Program-made: the position numbers and the translations under genes
Part shown: piece after piece, positions 35,602 through 44,939 of the stretch
Position numbering within the stretch: position 1 is the stretch's first letter
Layout of the letters: each line of letters starts with the position of its first letter
Source of the DNA: Archaeoglobus neptunius
GTDB lineage: Archaea > Halobacteriota > Archaeoglobi > Archaeoglobales > Archaeoglobaceae
Direction: 5' to 3'
Length of the DNA: 64,000 bases
Assembly (NCBI RefSeq): GCF_016757965.1
Contig: NZ_JAEKIW010000010.1
Span: 1-64,000 of the forward strand
The notes under the pieces: generated by a model
What the model was told of the DNA's origin: nothing
What the model saw: only the letters and a program-made list of their open reading frames with translations
The model's database searches: none

Positions 35602-36344
35602 CCTATCCTCCCCGTAAGGTATCTTTCCGTAAGTTCTTTCTCTGGTTTTTCGAAAACTTTCTCGGTTTTTCCAACCTCTATCAGCTCACCCATATACAGA
35701 AAGGCGACGTAATCACTTATTCTCGCAGCCTGAGAGGGAGAGTGAGTTACGATTACGACGGTGTACTCTTTTTTGAGTTCGTATATCAAATCCTCGATTT
35801 TTTCAGTGGCTATTGGGTCGAGGTTTGCTGTCGGCTCATCCATCAAAAGCACTTCCGGTTTTAAAGCCAGAGCCCTCGCAATGCACAGCCTTTGCTGCTG
35901 TCCACCACTCAGGTTCGTTGGAAAATCGTAGAGTCTGTCTTTTACCTCATCCCAGAGTGCCGCCTTCTCCAGTGCCCACACAACCCTCTCCTTCAGCTTC
36001 GATCTGGGTATTCCGTTCAGTCTGAGTCCGACAGCTACATTCTCGTAAATGTTTAGATGCGGGAACGGATTTACCTGCTGAAAAACCATGCCCACACGCC
36101 TTCGGACATCTATCGGGTTCATTGAAAAAACACTCTTCCCGTAAAGCTTTATATCTCCCTCGATCCTTACGCTGTCCTGCAACTCGAGAAGCCTATTTAT
36201 AGCTCTAAGAAGCGTTGACTTTCCGCATCCGCTCGGACCCATTATAGCAAAAACAACATTTTCCGGAATGCGGAAATTTACGGATTTTATCACATGGTTT
36301 CTACCGTAATAAATATTAAGATTGCGGATCTCTATGGCGCTCAC
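35598..36344 (-). CDS. pstB: Phosphate ABC transporter ATP-binding protein
   Basis: This 248-residue ATPase has Walker [10 protein letters not shown] at 36-44, the signature LSGGQQQRL and Walker [14 protein letters not shown]. It drives phosphate import with PstCA and PstS. The GTG at 36344 begins the conserved [13 protein letters not shown]; the frame is open 27 codons further into pstA without conserved sequence. It overlaps pstA by four bases. Confidence 0.96.
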   Translation of the reverse strand: MSAIEIRNLNIYYGRNHVIKSVNFRIPENVVFAIMGPSGCGKSTLLRAINRLLELQDSVRIEGDIKLYGKSVFSMNPIDVRRRVGMVFQQVNPFPHLNIYENVAVGLRLNGIPRSKLKERVVWALEKAALWDEVKDRLYDFPTNLSGGQQQRLCIARALALKPEVLLMDEPTANLDPIATEKIEDLIYELKKEYTVVIVTHSPSQAARISDYVAFLYMGELIEVGKTEKVFEKPEKELTERYLTGRIG

Positions 36345-37177
36345 ATCCTCACCTCCCTTATTCTCAGCCTGATAGGAATGAATATTGTCAGAAAGATCAG
36401 CATCAAAACGAATGCTGCCCCCCATGCGATCTGGTGATAATTCTCGTAGGGCTGCTGTACAAGATTGTAGATGAGTAGAGGTATCGCTCCAATTGGTCTG
36501 TCAAGTCCGGTGAAATACGTTCTGCTTGCTCCTCCGGCGGTAAAGAGTAGTGGTGCAGTCTCTCCAGCAACCTTGGCCATGCCGATAAGAACACCAGTCA
36601 GCACACCTTTTCTCGCCATTTTGATCAGAATTCTGAAAACGACTTTGAATCTGGTGAGTCCCAGAGCGAAAGCAGCTTCCCTATAAGCGAAAGGTAATCC
36701 TCTCATCGCCTCCTCAGTCGAAATCGCTACATAGGGCATCATAACGATCGCAAGCGCAAAGGCTCCTGCAATTACGGAGTAACTTCCGAGCGGTATTACC
36801 ACAACCTGCATAACGAACAGTCCTACGAGTATGGTTGGAAATTCAAGCATTATCTGAAGTAGAACCTTGGTGGCCCTTCCGATCAGACTGTCGGGATATT
36901 CTGCTGCATAAACGCCGACCATAATTGCAATGGGTAGCCCTATTAAGGATGACAGAAAAACAAGCAAAAACGTGCCGAGTATAGCTGGTCCAATCCCTCC
37001 GAGACCATCCGATGGAGATGCAAGAGTCCCCGTCAGAAATCCAATCCCACCCTCAAGCAAAACCGGCAATCCGTGGAGAGTTACGCTTAGCAGGATGTGG
37101 AACAGAGGGAATACCGTAAGAACTGAGAGAACGGCCACCGTCACGAGGAATATCTTTTCCTTCAGAAGCCTATTCAT
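36341..37177 (-). CDS. pstA: Phosphate ABC transporter permease
   Basis: This 278-residue membrane protein has six predicted helices and the MetI-type EAA loop [20 protein letters not shown]. It forms the PstCA channel for phosphate import. It overlaps pstC by eight bases and pstB by four, so the order in the operon is pstS-pstC-pstA-pstB-phoU. Confidence 0.94.
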   Translation of the reverse strand: MNRLLKEKIFLVTVAVLSVLTVFPLFHILLSVTLHGLPVLLEGGIGFLTGTLASPSDGLGGIGPAILGTFLLVFLSSLIGLPIAIMVGVYAAEYPDSLIGRATKVLLQIMLEFPTILVGLFVMQVVVIPLGSYSVIAGAFALAIVMMPYVAISTEEAMRGLPFAYREAAFALGLTRFKVVFRILIKMARKGVLTGVLIGMAKVAGETAPLLFTAGGASRTYFTGLDRPIGAIPLLIYNLVQQPYENYHQIAWGAAFVLMLIFLTIFIPIRLRIREVRM

Positions 37178-38078
37178 ATCTGCCCCTCCTTAGAATGTAA
37201 ATTCCCAGAATGTTTACGGCCAGACCAACAAAGAATAGGGAGAGACCGGCAGCGAACAGTGCCGAGACCATATAGCGGTATATGAAAGCATTTCCAAATT
37301 GATTTGCGATAAGGGAGGAGATAGTGTAGCCGGGTGCAAAAATGCTCGGATGGATGTTAAAGGTGTTTCCAACGACGAGACTCACAGCCACAGTCTCTCC
37401 TATTGCCCTTCCAAAACCCAAGGTAATTCCTGCAACTATTGCGGGTTTAATGTAGGACAGCAGAATTTTCGTGGCCTCATACTTTGTCGCTCCCACTGCA
37501 AAAGCAGCCTCCCTGTACTTGAATGGTATCATCCGATATGCTTCTCTGATTATTGAGGATGAGAATGGCGTGACCATAATTCCGAGCAACACACCGGCGG
37601 AAAGGAAGCTGTAACCTGAAACAGGCTCGAAGGAGAAAAGGGGTATGAACGAAAGATGCTCGTAGAGAGGATACATTACGTAATCCTTCAAGAAGGGAAC
37701 GAGTACAAAAGCGCCCCAGATGCCGTAAATTATCGTGGGCAATCCGGCCATGATATCTGTTGCGATTATGAACCACTCTTTCAGCTTTTTTGGAGCGTAA
37801 TCTATTACAAATACAGCAAAGGAGATGGATAACGGTAGAGAAATTAGAATGGCAATTATGGATGTGTAGATACTGCCATACAGAGCTGCAAGAACTCCGT
37901 AAAATTCCTTGTCGGGTTCTTCCGCTGCAATCCATTTATTTGTTGTGTATATTGCCACCCCCTCCTTCTGGAATATCTGGATGGAGTTCGTAAAGTAAAC
38001 GAGTAGCATTAACAGGAAAATTCCGAAGATCAGAGCTGAAAAAGAAAGTAGGGAAATTTTAAATCTGTCCACTTTCAT
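37170..38078 (-). CDS. pstC: Phosphate ABC transporter permease
   Basis: This 302-residue protein has six membrane helices, an extra external loop after the first one, and the EAA loop KYREAAFAVGATKYEATKI. It pairs with PstA. The start codon overlaps the pstS stop by one base. The conserved GRAIGETVAVSLVVGN segment lies near residue 225. Confidence 0.94.
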   Translation of the reverse strand: MKVDRFKISLLSFSALIFGIFLLMLLVYFTNSIQIFQKEGVAIYTTNKWIAAEEPDKEFYGVLAALYGSIYTSIIAILISLPLSISFAVFVIDYAPKKLKEWFIIATDIMAGLPTIIYGIWGAFVLVPFLKDYVMYPLYEHLSFIPLFSFEPVSGYSFLSAGVLLGIMVTPFSSSIIREAYRMIPFKYREAAFAVGATKYEATKILLSYIKPAIVAGITLGFGRAIGETVAVSLVVGNTFNIHPSIFAPGYTISSLIANQFGNAFIYRYMVSALFAAGLSLFFVGLAVNILGIYILRRGRYE

Positions 38079-39145
38079 TACTCGCCCCCACTCAAGTTCA
38101 TCTCTTTTATAAGTTTGGCAGCCAGCTCTGTCGGAAGTCCAACATACCCCTGAACGATGTTCTCATCTTTCTGTCCCTCCGTTAGGATCCATCTGACGAA
38201 ATTTTTGACAGCCCTATCCTTCGCTTCATCGGCATAGTGTGACCATATGATCATGTGGCTGAAAGCAACGATCGGATAAGCGTTCTCTCCGTCGACGTTG
38301 AGGAATGACTTAATGTCCTCCCTGTATCCCTCTGCCGGTGCTGGAACGTAGATTTTAGTTGCTGCAGCCTTTATCGTTTCGGGTGTTGCCTTAACGAACT
38401 TTCCGGCTTTATTTTTTATTGCTACCGTCTTCAGATTTTCTTTGTAAACGTATGCAAGCTCTGTATAGCATATTGAGTATGGACTGCTTTTCAATGCCGC
38501 CACAACTCCCTGATTTCCTTTCCCTCCTACACCTCTGCCGAGTTCATCCACAGGCCAGCTTACGCTCTTTCCGGCTCCGACTTTCTCCTTCCACTCTTCG
38601 CTTACAAGGCTCAGGTATGTTGTGAAAATCTGTGTGGTACCACTGCTGTCACTTCTGTGAATAACCACTATTTTTTCATGCGGCAGTTTGACATTCGGGT
38701 TCAGTTCTTTTATCCTCGCATCGTCCCAGTATTCTATTTTGCCCATGAAAATATCTGCAAGCGTTTTTCCATCGAGTTTCAGCTCATCAATCCCCGGAAT
38801 GTTGTAGGCTACAACAACAGCTCCGATTATTATCGGAAATTGCAGTGGCTGACCACTTTTTTCAAGTTCTTTCCACAGACTCTCTTTCAGGGGAGGATCG
38901 CTGCATGCAAAATCAACAAGTCTCTGTTTGAAGTCGTTCTGTCCACCTCCGCTGCCCTTACCGATGTACTCTATTTTAACATCCGGATTGTTGGAGGTGT
39001 AGGAATCTATCCACTTCTCAACCTGCGGTTGCGGGAAAGTTGCGCCACTTCCACTGATTACAGTTTCCATCTTTTGGTTATGCTCAGCACTGCATCCAAG
39101 CAGGAGAGTGGCTGCTACTATGCACAGCACCAGTATCCTTTTCAT
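38078..39145 (-). CDS. pstS: Phosphate-binding lipoprotein
   Basis: This 355-residue solute-binding protein has a signal ending in the lipobox LLLGCSAEH, with C18 as the expected lipidated residue. Phosphate contacts are visible in SGSGATFPQPQVEKW, GKGSGGGQNDF and HRSDSSGTTQIF. It captures phosphate outside the membrane for PstCAB. It is the first gene of the operon, and its promoter region holds the inverted repeat described at 39182-39232. Confidence 0.95.
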   Translation of the reverse strand: MKRILVLCIVAATLLLGCSAEHNQKMETVISGSGATFPQPQVEKWIDSYTSNNPDVKIEYIGKGSGGGQNDFKQRLVDFACSDPPLKESLWKELEKSGQPLQFPIIIGAVVVAYNIPGIDELKLDGKTLADIFMGKIEYWDDARIKELNPNVKLPHEKIVVIHRSDSSGTTQIFTTYLSLVSEEWKEKVGAGKSVSWPVDELGRGVGGKGNQGVVAALKSSPYSICYTELAYVYKENLKTVAIKNKAGKFVKATPETIKAAATKIYVPAPAEGYREDIKSFLNVDGENAYPIVAFSHMIIWSHYADEAKDRAVKNFVRWILTEGQKDENIVQGYVGLPTELAAKLIKEMNLSGGE

Positions 39146-39181
39146 GATCTCTATTTTGGCCGGTTGAATATAGATTTTGTC

Positions 39182-39232
39182 TAATTAGAATATAGTTTAT
39201 GTATACAATCATTGATGTATATATTCTAATTA
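39182..39232. promoter_or_regulatory. Perfect inverted repeat between pstS and the AbrB-PhoU regulator gene
   Basis: TAATTAGAATATA (39182-39194) and its exact complement TATATTCTAATTA (39220-39232) are separated by 25 bases in the divergent intergenic region. Each arm contains an A/T-rich element and lies 30-50 bases from a start codon, so the repeats could be operator sites that also overlap the promoters. The likely ligand is the divergently encoded AbrB-PhoU protein (inference). ACGATATATACACC at 39241-39254 is the probable A-box of that gene. Confidence 0.6.
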
Positions 39233-39272
39233 CAGAACAAACGATATATACACCTTTGCAGAGACACGGGAT

Positions 39273-40232
39273 GTGAGGGTCGAGACAAGGAAGATTTACA
39301 GAAGTGGTAAAAGCAGCTACATAATCACGCTGCCAAAGGAATGGGTCGAAGGATTGGGTGTGAAGGAGGGTGAAGTACTATTTCTCGAAATAAAGGATGA
39401 CTCCATTTGCATCAGGCCAAAAGATGGAGAAAGACGCTTGAGAGCCATGATTGATGATGAGACATCCAGTTTCGATCACCTTGTGAGACTTATAATTTCC
39501 TACTACCTCGGCGGTTATGATTCCATATTCGTAAAAGTTCACAGCGATGAGCAGAGGAGGGCTGTGGCCTATGCGATGGACTTACTGATTGGTGCGGAGA
39601 TTATGGAAGATACGGGCAGCGATGTCATCGTAGAGGTTTTTCTCGACCTGAACAGATTCGAAATCTATTCAATTATTGAAAGACTCTTCAACATAGTTCT
39701 CAGCATGCTGAAGGACTTTGAAATGGTTTTGGAAAACAGAAGCGGGGAGATATGCAGTTCGATAATGGTAAGGGAGAACGAGGTTGACAAACTGCATTTC
39801 CTGGCTTTAAGGCTGTTAAACCATCTGGGAGGAAGGGGAAGGATCTCTACCATGGATGCCACCAACTACAGAAGTGTTGTGAGAACCATAGAGAGGATAT
39901 CCGACCACATAAGTCACATGAGCGAAGCAATGCTGAACATCGAAACGAACCATCCTGAAATTTCCCCGGAGGTAAAGATTGCACGGGACATCCTCAGAAG
40001 GGCTATGGTTGCGTTTTTTAAAAAAGATAGACATCTGGCCGAGGAAGTTCTGGAGAGTGCAGGAGATTTCACAAACAAAATTTTGAAATTTTATGAAAAT
40101 ATACTCAATCTGGACGTGGTTGCCATAATGAACATAAAGACCGTGCTGGATAGTCTCATAAGAGTGGCAAGCTACTCCGCTGATATCGCCGAGATTGCCA
40201 TTAACATGAGCGTTTACGAAAGGCATCCGTGA
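39273..40232 (+). CDS. AbrB/SpoVT-PhoU phosphate uptake regulator
   Basis: This 319-residue protein joins an N-terminal SpoVT/AbrB swapped-hairpin DNA-binding domain (VETRKIYRSGKSSYIITLPKEW spans 2-24) to tandem PhoU helical repeats. The second repeat contains RTIERISDHISHMSEA. The fusion is typical of archaeal phosphate regulators. It is divergent from pstS across a perfect inverted repeat, so it probably represses or activates both promoters according to phosphate. The start is a GTG at 39273; the ATG two bases earlier is out of frame and stops at once. Confidence 0.9.
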   Translation: MRVETRKIYRSGKSSYIITLPKEWVEGLGVKEGEVLFLEIKDDSICIRPKDGERRLRAMIDDETSSFDHLVRLIISYYLGGYDSIFVKVHSDEQRRAVAYAMDLLIGAEIMEDTGSDVIVEVFLDLNRFEIYSIIERLFNIVLSMLKDFEMVLENRSGEICSSIMVRENEVDKLHFLALRLLNHLGGRGRISTMDATNYRSVVRTIERISDHISHMSEAMLNIETNHPEISPEVKIARDILRRAMVAFFKKDRHLAEEVLESAGDFTNKILKFYENILNLDVVAIMNIKTVLDSLIRVASYSADIAEIAINMSVYERHP

Positions 40233-40325
40233 TTATCTGACCCGGGGTCATAAATGGCTGTTGGTGAAGAATAAAAATAAAAAGATTTAAATCACACCTA
40301 CAACGATTCTCTTTCAGGTGATAGC

Positions 40326-41219
40326 ATGAAGGTGAATGGTGTAGAAGTTGAGGAAACTTTTGCTGAGGCGTTTGACATAAAAATTGCGAGGGTTTTGATT
40401 ACGGGCTACGACTATTACTGGGCGTGGGTAGCTGCAAACGAGGCAACCGGTTTTGGAACTTCGGTTATTATGTGTCCTGCCGAGGCCGGAATTGAGCTTA
40501 AGGTTAAGCCGTCAGAAACACCCGATGGCAGGCCGGGATACTATGTTCAGATATGCCACATGAGCAAGAAGGGACTGGAAGAGCAGCTTCTGGCGAGGAT
40601 TGGACAGTGTGTGCTCACAGCTCCAACCGCAGCGGTCTTCAACGGTCTGCCGGATGCTGAGGAGAAGTTTGATACGGGATTCAAGCTCAAGTTCTTTGCT
40701 GACGGATACGAGAGGGAAGTTGACGTGGGTGGAAGGAAATGCTGGGCCGTTCCGATGATGGAGGGTGATTTCATAATTGAGAACGACATCGGATACACCA
40801 ACGGAATTGCAGGTGGAAACTTCTTCATCATGGCCGAAACCCAGCCTTCTGCTCTTGCAGCAGCAAAGGCTGCTGTTGATGCAATCAGCGATGTAGAGGG
40901 TGTAATCACTCCGTTCCCCGGCGGTATTGTCGCTTCTGGCTCAAAAGTTGGCGCCAACAAGTACAAGTTCTTAAGAGCATCGACAAACGAGAAGTTTGCT
41001 CCGAGCATCAGAGATAAGGTGGAGGGAACACAGATTCCGGAGGGTGTGAAGGCTGTATATGAAATTGTTATAAACGGCCTTAACGTGGAGGCAATCAGAG
41101 AGGCCACCAAAGTTGGAATCCTCGCTGCTACAAAGATTCCTGGTGTCGTCAAAATCACTGCCGGAAACTACGGTGGAAAGCTTGGCAAGCACATAATAAA
41201 CCTGAACGAACTCTTCTAA
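40326..41219 (+). CDS. ftr: Formylmethanofuran:tetrahydromethanopterin formyltransferase
   Basis: This 297-residue enzyme matches archaeal Ftr over its full length, with the conserved start FAEAFDIKIARVLITG, then GTSVIMCPAEAGIE, and the C-terminal GNYGGKLGKH. It transfers the formyl group between methanofuran and tetrahydromethanopterin. In Archaeoglobus it works in the oxidative direction, from formyl-H4MPT to formylmethanofuran. A TATA-like GATTTAAATC (40284-40293) and an AGGTGAT ribosome site precede the ATG. The Fwd subunit genes that handle the product lie 5-12 kb downstream. Confidence 0.97.
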   Translation: MKVNGVEVEETFAEAFDIKIARVLITGYDYYWAWVAANEATGFGTSVIMCPAEAGIELKVKPSETPDGRPGYYVQICHMSKKGLEEQLLARIGQCVLTAPTAAVFNGLPDAEEKFDTGFKLKFFADGYEREVDVGGRKCWAVPMMEGDFIIENDIGYTNGIAGGNFFIMAETQPSALAAAKAAVDAISDVEGVITPFPGGIVASGSKVGANKYKFLRASTNEKFAPSIRDKVEGTQIPEGVKAVYEIVINGLNVEAIREATKVGILAATKIPGVVKITAGNYGGKLGKHIINLNELF

Positions 41220-41229
41220 CTTTATTTTT

Positions 41230-41961
41230 ATGCCCAGAACGATTCTCACAATTTCTGGTCTCGATCCCTGCGGTGGTGCAGGGATTCATGCAGATATAAA
41301 GACTGCGAGGGCAATTGGCCTCCATTCGGCATCCGTGATTACCGCTCTTACTGTCCAGAATACCTGTGCGGCAAAGTCCGTTTATCCTGTGGACTCAGGG
41401 GTGATAAGGGAGCAGATAAGAGACGTTCTGGATGATATTGGAATTGATTGTATCAAAATTGGCCTAGTTCCATCGCTGGATGTTGCGGAGGCAATATCTA
41501 ATGAAATTGAGAAGCTGGAGGTCCCAAAGGTTCTCGATCCCGTCGTCTTTGCAGGTGCTGGTGGAAAGCTGGGTGAAAGGGATGCTTATGTACATTTGCT
41601 GAGGTATGTGGATCTCGTAACTCCCAATCTATCCGAGGCAAGGATTATTACCAGTGCCAGAAGTCCAGAGGAGCTGGCTTTGACCATTTTCAGGAATTAT
41701 GGATGTAACGTTGTCATAACCGGTGGGGAGATGAACGGGAAGGATATTATTTGTGAGAATGGAAGGATATATACTGTTACGGCCGAATTCTCGCCGGTAA
41801 ACATCCACGGCACCGGGTGTGTTTACAGCACCTCCCTGGCGTGTTATCTTGGAATGGGTTATGGCATCGAGGATGCGGTAAGGAAAGCGAGAGTTTTTGT
41901 TCTGGAGAGTGTGAAAAAGGCTTTGAGGCCGGGAAAGTGTTTTCCAGTAGTAAACCCTTAG
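41230..41961 (+). CDS. thiD: Hydroxymethylpyrimidine (phosphate) kinase
   Basis: This 243-residue ribokinase-family protein has ISGLDPCGGAGIHADIKT at the start and the anion-hole motif HGTGCVYSTSLA near 196-207. It phosphorylates hydroxymethylpyrimidine and its monophosphate in thiamine synthesis. It lacks the C-terminal ThiN domain found in many archaeal ThiD proteins, so ThiN must be separate or replaced. It follows ftr by 10 bases and converges on the GPN GTPase gene with a four-base overlap. Confidence 0.92.
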   Translation: MPRTILTISGLDPCGGAGIHADIKTARAIGLHSASVITALTVQNTCAAKSVYPVDSGVIREQIRDVLDDIGIDCIKIGLVPSLDVAEAISNEIEKLEVPKVLDPVVFAGAGGKLGERDAYVHLLRYVDLVTPNLSEARIITSARSPEELALTIFRNYGCNVVITGGEMNGKDIICENGRIYTVTAEFSPVNIHGTGCVYSTSLACYLGMGYGIEDAVRKARVFVLESVKKALRPGKCFPVVNP

Positions 41962-42722
41962 AAAAGAATCCTCTCGAGGTCATCGCCTCCGTAAAATATT
42001 TCCTGTATGGCGTCGTATATGTCCTCGATTCCGTAGCCGGTTACTGCAGAAACTGGAATCAGGGGACGGAAAAATCCGGCTTCCCTCAGCATTAAAAATA
42101 GCTCGAGATTCAGAGTTTTCCTTTCGAGATTCAGACTGTCGTAGAGGCTTTCGGGATCCTGACTCCACTCCACCACTCTTTCGAGTTCACCCTCTGTAAG
42201 AATATCGGCCTTTGAAAGGGCCAGTACTTGCGGGATTTCAAGTCTGAAAATTGCTGAAGATGCCATGAAAAGAATTGAAAGGAATCCTGATGGTGTTTTT
42301 GAAACAACGGGGTCGAAAAGGTACACCATAACACTCCTTTCGGGGTTGAGGGCATTGATGAGGATCCTGCTGCTCTCCCTCAGGGTGAAAAGCTCAAGCT
42401 GTCCTGGAGTATCGATTATAACATACTCGGAAGAGGAAAGCTCTATCTCCTCCTTTATGTCATCCACAAGCGTTGAAACGAGATCCGCCCCTATGATCTG
42501 TGCCCCATTGGGCCCTACGTTGTACCTGTTCATTATGTCCTCCAGTGTAAACCATTCTCTGACGTCGAGATCAGCCGAATACGGCACGAAATCCGCCCCG
42601 GGATCCAGATTTACAACATAGTGGTCGAGTTTTTTCAAATCAAACCACTCTGCCAGCGCTTTAGTCAGATAGGTTTTTCCAGAACCTGCTGTTCCGGTTA
42701 CGTATATGAACACCTGATCCAT
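41958..42722 (-). CDS. GPN-loop GTPase
   Basis: This 254-residue GTPase has the P-loop GTAGSGKT at 10-17, the GPN loop within VGPNGAQ near 69-75, DTPGQLELF as switch II, and SKAD for base recognition. Archaeal and eukaryotic GPN proteins are dimeric; the eukaryotic ones help assemble RNA polymerase II, while the archaeal role is unknown. It follows the small cysteine protein gene by seven bases on the same strand. Confidence 0.92.
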   Translation of the reverse strand: MDQVFIYVTGTAGSGKTYLTKALAEWFDLKKLDHYVVNLDPGADFVPYSADLDVREWFTLEDIMNRYNVGPNGAQIIGADLVSTLVDDIKEEIELSSSEYVIIDTPGQLELFTLRESSRILINALNPERSVMVYLFDPVVSKTPSGFLSILFMASSAIFRLEIPQVLALSKADILTEGELERVVEWSQDPESLYDSLNLERKTLNLELFLMLREAGFFRPLIPVSAVTGYGIEDIYDAIQEIFYGGDDLERILF

Positions 42723-42729
42723 GACTGCA

Positions 42730-42966
42730 TTACGTGTTTGGACTCAAAACTTCTACCCTGAACTTCGTCCTTAACCCTTGCATGTACCTTTTGGCGTCAA
42801 CAATAAAAGGGCAGTAGTTGGGGCATCCAGTCCCCTTCACTCCCTGGATTTTACACGATGTGGTGTTCGAACACTCGAGAACCTCAATCTTGGTATCGTT
42901 GATGTAGACAACCGCAGAGTGTCTTCTGTTCCTAATCTCGAGAATGGCATTTTTTGAGGACATCAT
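42730..42966 (-). CDS. Small four-cysteine protein of unknown function
   Basis: This 78-residue protein has cysteines at 32, 38, 48 and 52 in the arrangement ECSNTTSC ... GTGCPNYCPF, which could bind zinc or an Fe-S cluster. A basic N-terminal strand region precedes them. I do not recognise the family. It is probably co-transcribed with the GPN GTPase; the first gene of that operon appears to be this one, with an AT-rich promoter region between 42967 and 43033. Confidence 0.65.
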   Translation of the reverse strand: MMSSKNAILEIRNRRHSAVVYINDTKIEVLECSNTTSCKIQGVKGTGCPNYCPFIVDAKRYMQGLRTKFRVEVLSPNT

Positions 42967-43033
42967 TGATTAATCGTTTCGTTCTTATTTAAAAAATTTC
43001 TGGTTTTTCTTCGTATTTACGTAAAAATTTTTA

Positions 43034-43513
43034 CTATTTATAGTAATTTGGTCTTAGCTTCTCGTATGTTTCCTCAAGTGCTTCGGGAATTATCTGCACA
43101 TCTGCAAGCACGGGCATGAAGGAGGTATCTCCGTTCCATCTCGGAACTACATGGATGTGAAGATGCTCGGCTATTCCCGCTCCTGCAACTTTCCCGATAT
43201 TGACACCTATGTTGAATCCGTCCGGATTCATGGCCTTTTTTATCGCCCCAATGGAAAGATTAACGAGCTTCATAGCCTCAATAAGCTCTTCGTCGAGCAT
43301 GTCTTCGGTTGAGGAAATATGGCGGTAGGGACATATCATTACATGCCCTGGATTGTACGGATTTCTGTTCATAATTACGTAGCATGTTTTTCCTCTGTAC
43401 AGTATCAGATTCTCCTCGTCTCTGTCCTCTTCTGGGGCTTTGCAGAACACACACTCTCTGGGCTTGGGTGCGAGAATGTATCTGATTCTCCATGGGGCAA
43501 AGATTCTCTCCAT
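43034..43513 (-). CDS. HIT-family hydrolase/phosphorylase
   Basis: This 159-residue protein has the histidine triad HLHIHVVPRW near 117-126, GFNIGVNIGKVAGAGI before it, and an N-terminal CVFC pair that may join a zinc site with H residues. The family hydrolyses or phosphorolyses dinucleoside polyphosphates and AMP conjugates; the length and CXXC suggest an Ap4A-phosphorylase or galT-related branch. It is divergent from the DsbA-like gene with a 71-base gap. Confidence 0.9.
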   Translation of the reverse strand: MERIFAPWRIRYILAPKPRECVFCKAPEEDRDEENLILYRGKTCYVIMNRNPYNPGHVMICPYRHISSTEDMLDEELIEAMKLVNLSIGAIKKAMNPDGFNIGVNIGKVAGAGIAEHLHIHVVPRWNGDTSFMPVLADVQIIPEALEETYEKLRPNYYK

Positions 43514-43584
43514 GCATCCCTGTACTCGGAGCAGGTATAAGTTTTTTTGTTTGTGCTTAACTATTTATACCCCAAAGTGCGGGA

Positions 43585-44484
43585 ATGTTCATGAGAGACC
43601 TAGTCATAGGTATCGTTCTGGGCATCATAGTCGGAGCGATAGCTGTTTACGCTGTAACATCTATGGCACCATCAGGCGAAGAGTTCTGCTCTGCCAATAC
43701 TCAGGTTCTTGATCAGAAAACCATCGAGAGTGTAACGGCAAAACTGAATAACATCGTTCATAAAAACAATCCCGATGTTAACGTCAGGATTTCAGATTAC
43801 AAACCTTATGGGGAGCTTTACCTCGTAAACATCGAGTTCTACAACGAAAAGGGGGTTATCGAGCATTATAAGATGTACCTCACAGCCAACGGGTCGTTGC
43901 TTTTTACCAATCCGATAAATTTGACTAGAGTAAGTGAAAAGCCTCAGGAGGAGCAGAGAATCAATGTCAGTGTTGATGATGACCCGTATAGGGGTGCTAA
44001 AAATGCAAAGGTTGTGATTGTTGAGTTCTCAGATTACGCTTGCCCCTACTGTGCAAAGTTTGCAACTGAGGTTGAACCGAAAATTCTGGAGAATTTTGGA
44101 GACAAAGTAAAGATCGTATTCAGAGACTTTCCGATTCACGGAAACACTTCCTACTTTGCTGCAGAAGCGGCAAACTGTGCCGGCGAGCAGGGTAAGTACT
44201 GGGAGTTCCACGACCTGCTTTTCAAGAACCAGCGTGAATGGATGTCGAACCATTCAAAGATCTACGACTATGCGAAACAGCTCGGTCTGAATGTTTCGGC
44301 CTTCAGGGCCTGTGTTGAATCGGGGAAGTACAGGGAGGAGATCAGCAAGGATTATAAGGATGGAGTTAGCTACGGGGTTACCGGCACTCCAACATTCTTC
44401 ATCAACGGGAAAAAGTATGTTGGGTACAAGCCGTACGAAGAGTTTGCAAAGCTGATAGAGCAGGAACTTCAGAAAACAAGTTAG
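43585..44484 (+). CDS. Membrane-anchored DsbA-like thioredoxin-fold protein
   Basis: This 299-residue protein has one N-terminal membrane anchor (residues 5-26), a linker domain to about 125, then a DsbA-type thioredoxin fold with the active site CPYC at 153-156 and cis-proline in GVTGTPTFFING. Conserved cysteines at about 192 and 237 may form a second disulfide. It is expected outside the membrane, making or exchanging disulfides in surface proteins. The ArsC-like gene follows in the same direction after 29 bases. Confidence 0.9.
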   Translation: MFMRDLVIGIVLGIIVGAIAVYAVTSMAPSGEEFCSANTQVLDQKTIESVTAKLNNIVHKNNPDVNVRISDYKPYGELYLVNIEFYNEKGVIEHYKMYLTANGSLLFTNPINLTRVSEKPQEEQRINVSVDDDPYRGAKNAKVVIVEFSDYACPYCAKFATEVEPKILENFGDKVKIVFRDFPIHGNTSYFAAEAANCAGEQGKYWEFHDLLFKNQREWMSNHSKIYDYAKQLGLNVSAFRACVESGKYREEISKDYKDGVSYGVTGTPTFFINGKKYVGYKPYEEFAKLIEQELQKTS

Positions 44485-44519
44485 TTTTTTATCTTTTTTG
44501 TGCTTTCCTGGAGATGAAT

Positions 44520-44909
44520 ATGAAAAAAGTTCTGTTTGTCTGCATTCACAACACGGCAAGGAGTGTGATTGCTGAGACCCTGTTCAACTCTCTGGCAGAG
44601 GCATGGAGAGCGGAGAGTGCAGGTATTGAGAAAGCGGAAAAGGTTGATGAGAAGGTTGCTGAGCTCTTGAGGGAGAAGGGACTGGTGGCAAAGGAGAAGC
44701 CCAGAACACTCGATGAAATCAGCCTCGACGAGTTCGATTTGATAGTTGCGGTCTGCGAAGAAGGCAGTTGCATTGTGGTGCCGGGCAGAGAGATTGAGAG
44801 ATGGTATATTGAGAATCCGGCTGGAAAGGATGATGAAACATACAGAAGAGTATTCGCTGAAATTGAGGAAATGGTCAGACAGCTTGTGGAAAGGCTGGAG
44901 GGCAATTAA
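44520..44909 (+). CDS. Arsenate reductase/LMW phosphatase family protein (ArsC-like)
   Basis: This 129-residue protein starts with the phosphate loop CIHNTARS (C8 to R14). Two further cysteines, C79 and C84 in AVCEEGSC, match the three-cysteine relay of thioredoxin-coupled ArsC. It would reduce arsenate to arsenite, or act as a low-molecular-weight phosphatase. The ATG at 44520 follows GGAGATGAAT; an ATG six bases earlier is the alternative. The neighbouring DsbA-like protein faces the other side of the membrane and is unlikely to be its partner. Confidence 0.83.
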   Translation: MKKVLFVCIHNTARSVIAETLFNSLAEAWRAESAGIEKAEKVDEKVAELLREKGLVAKEKPRTLDEISLDEFDLIVAVCEEGSCIVVPGREIERWYIENPAGKDDETYRRVFAEIEEMVRQLVERLEGN

Positions 44910-44939
44910 ATTTATTTATTTTCGTAACATTCTGTCTTC

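Noticed and set aside
40547-41158. A 203-codon minus-strand frame opposite ftr
   Set aside because: It is a codon-usage shadow of a highly conserved gene on the plus strand.
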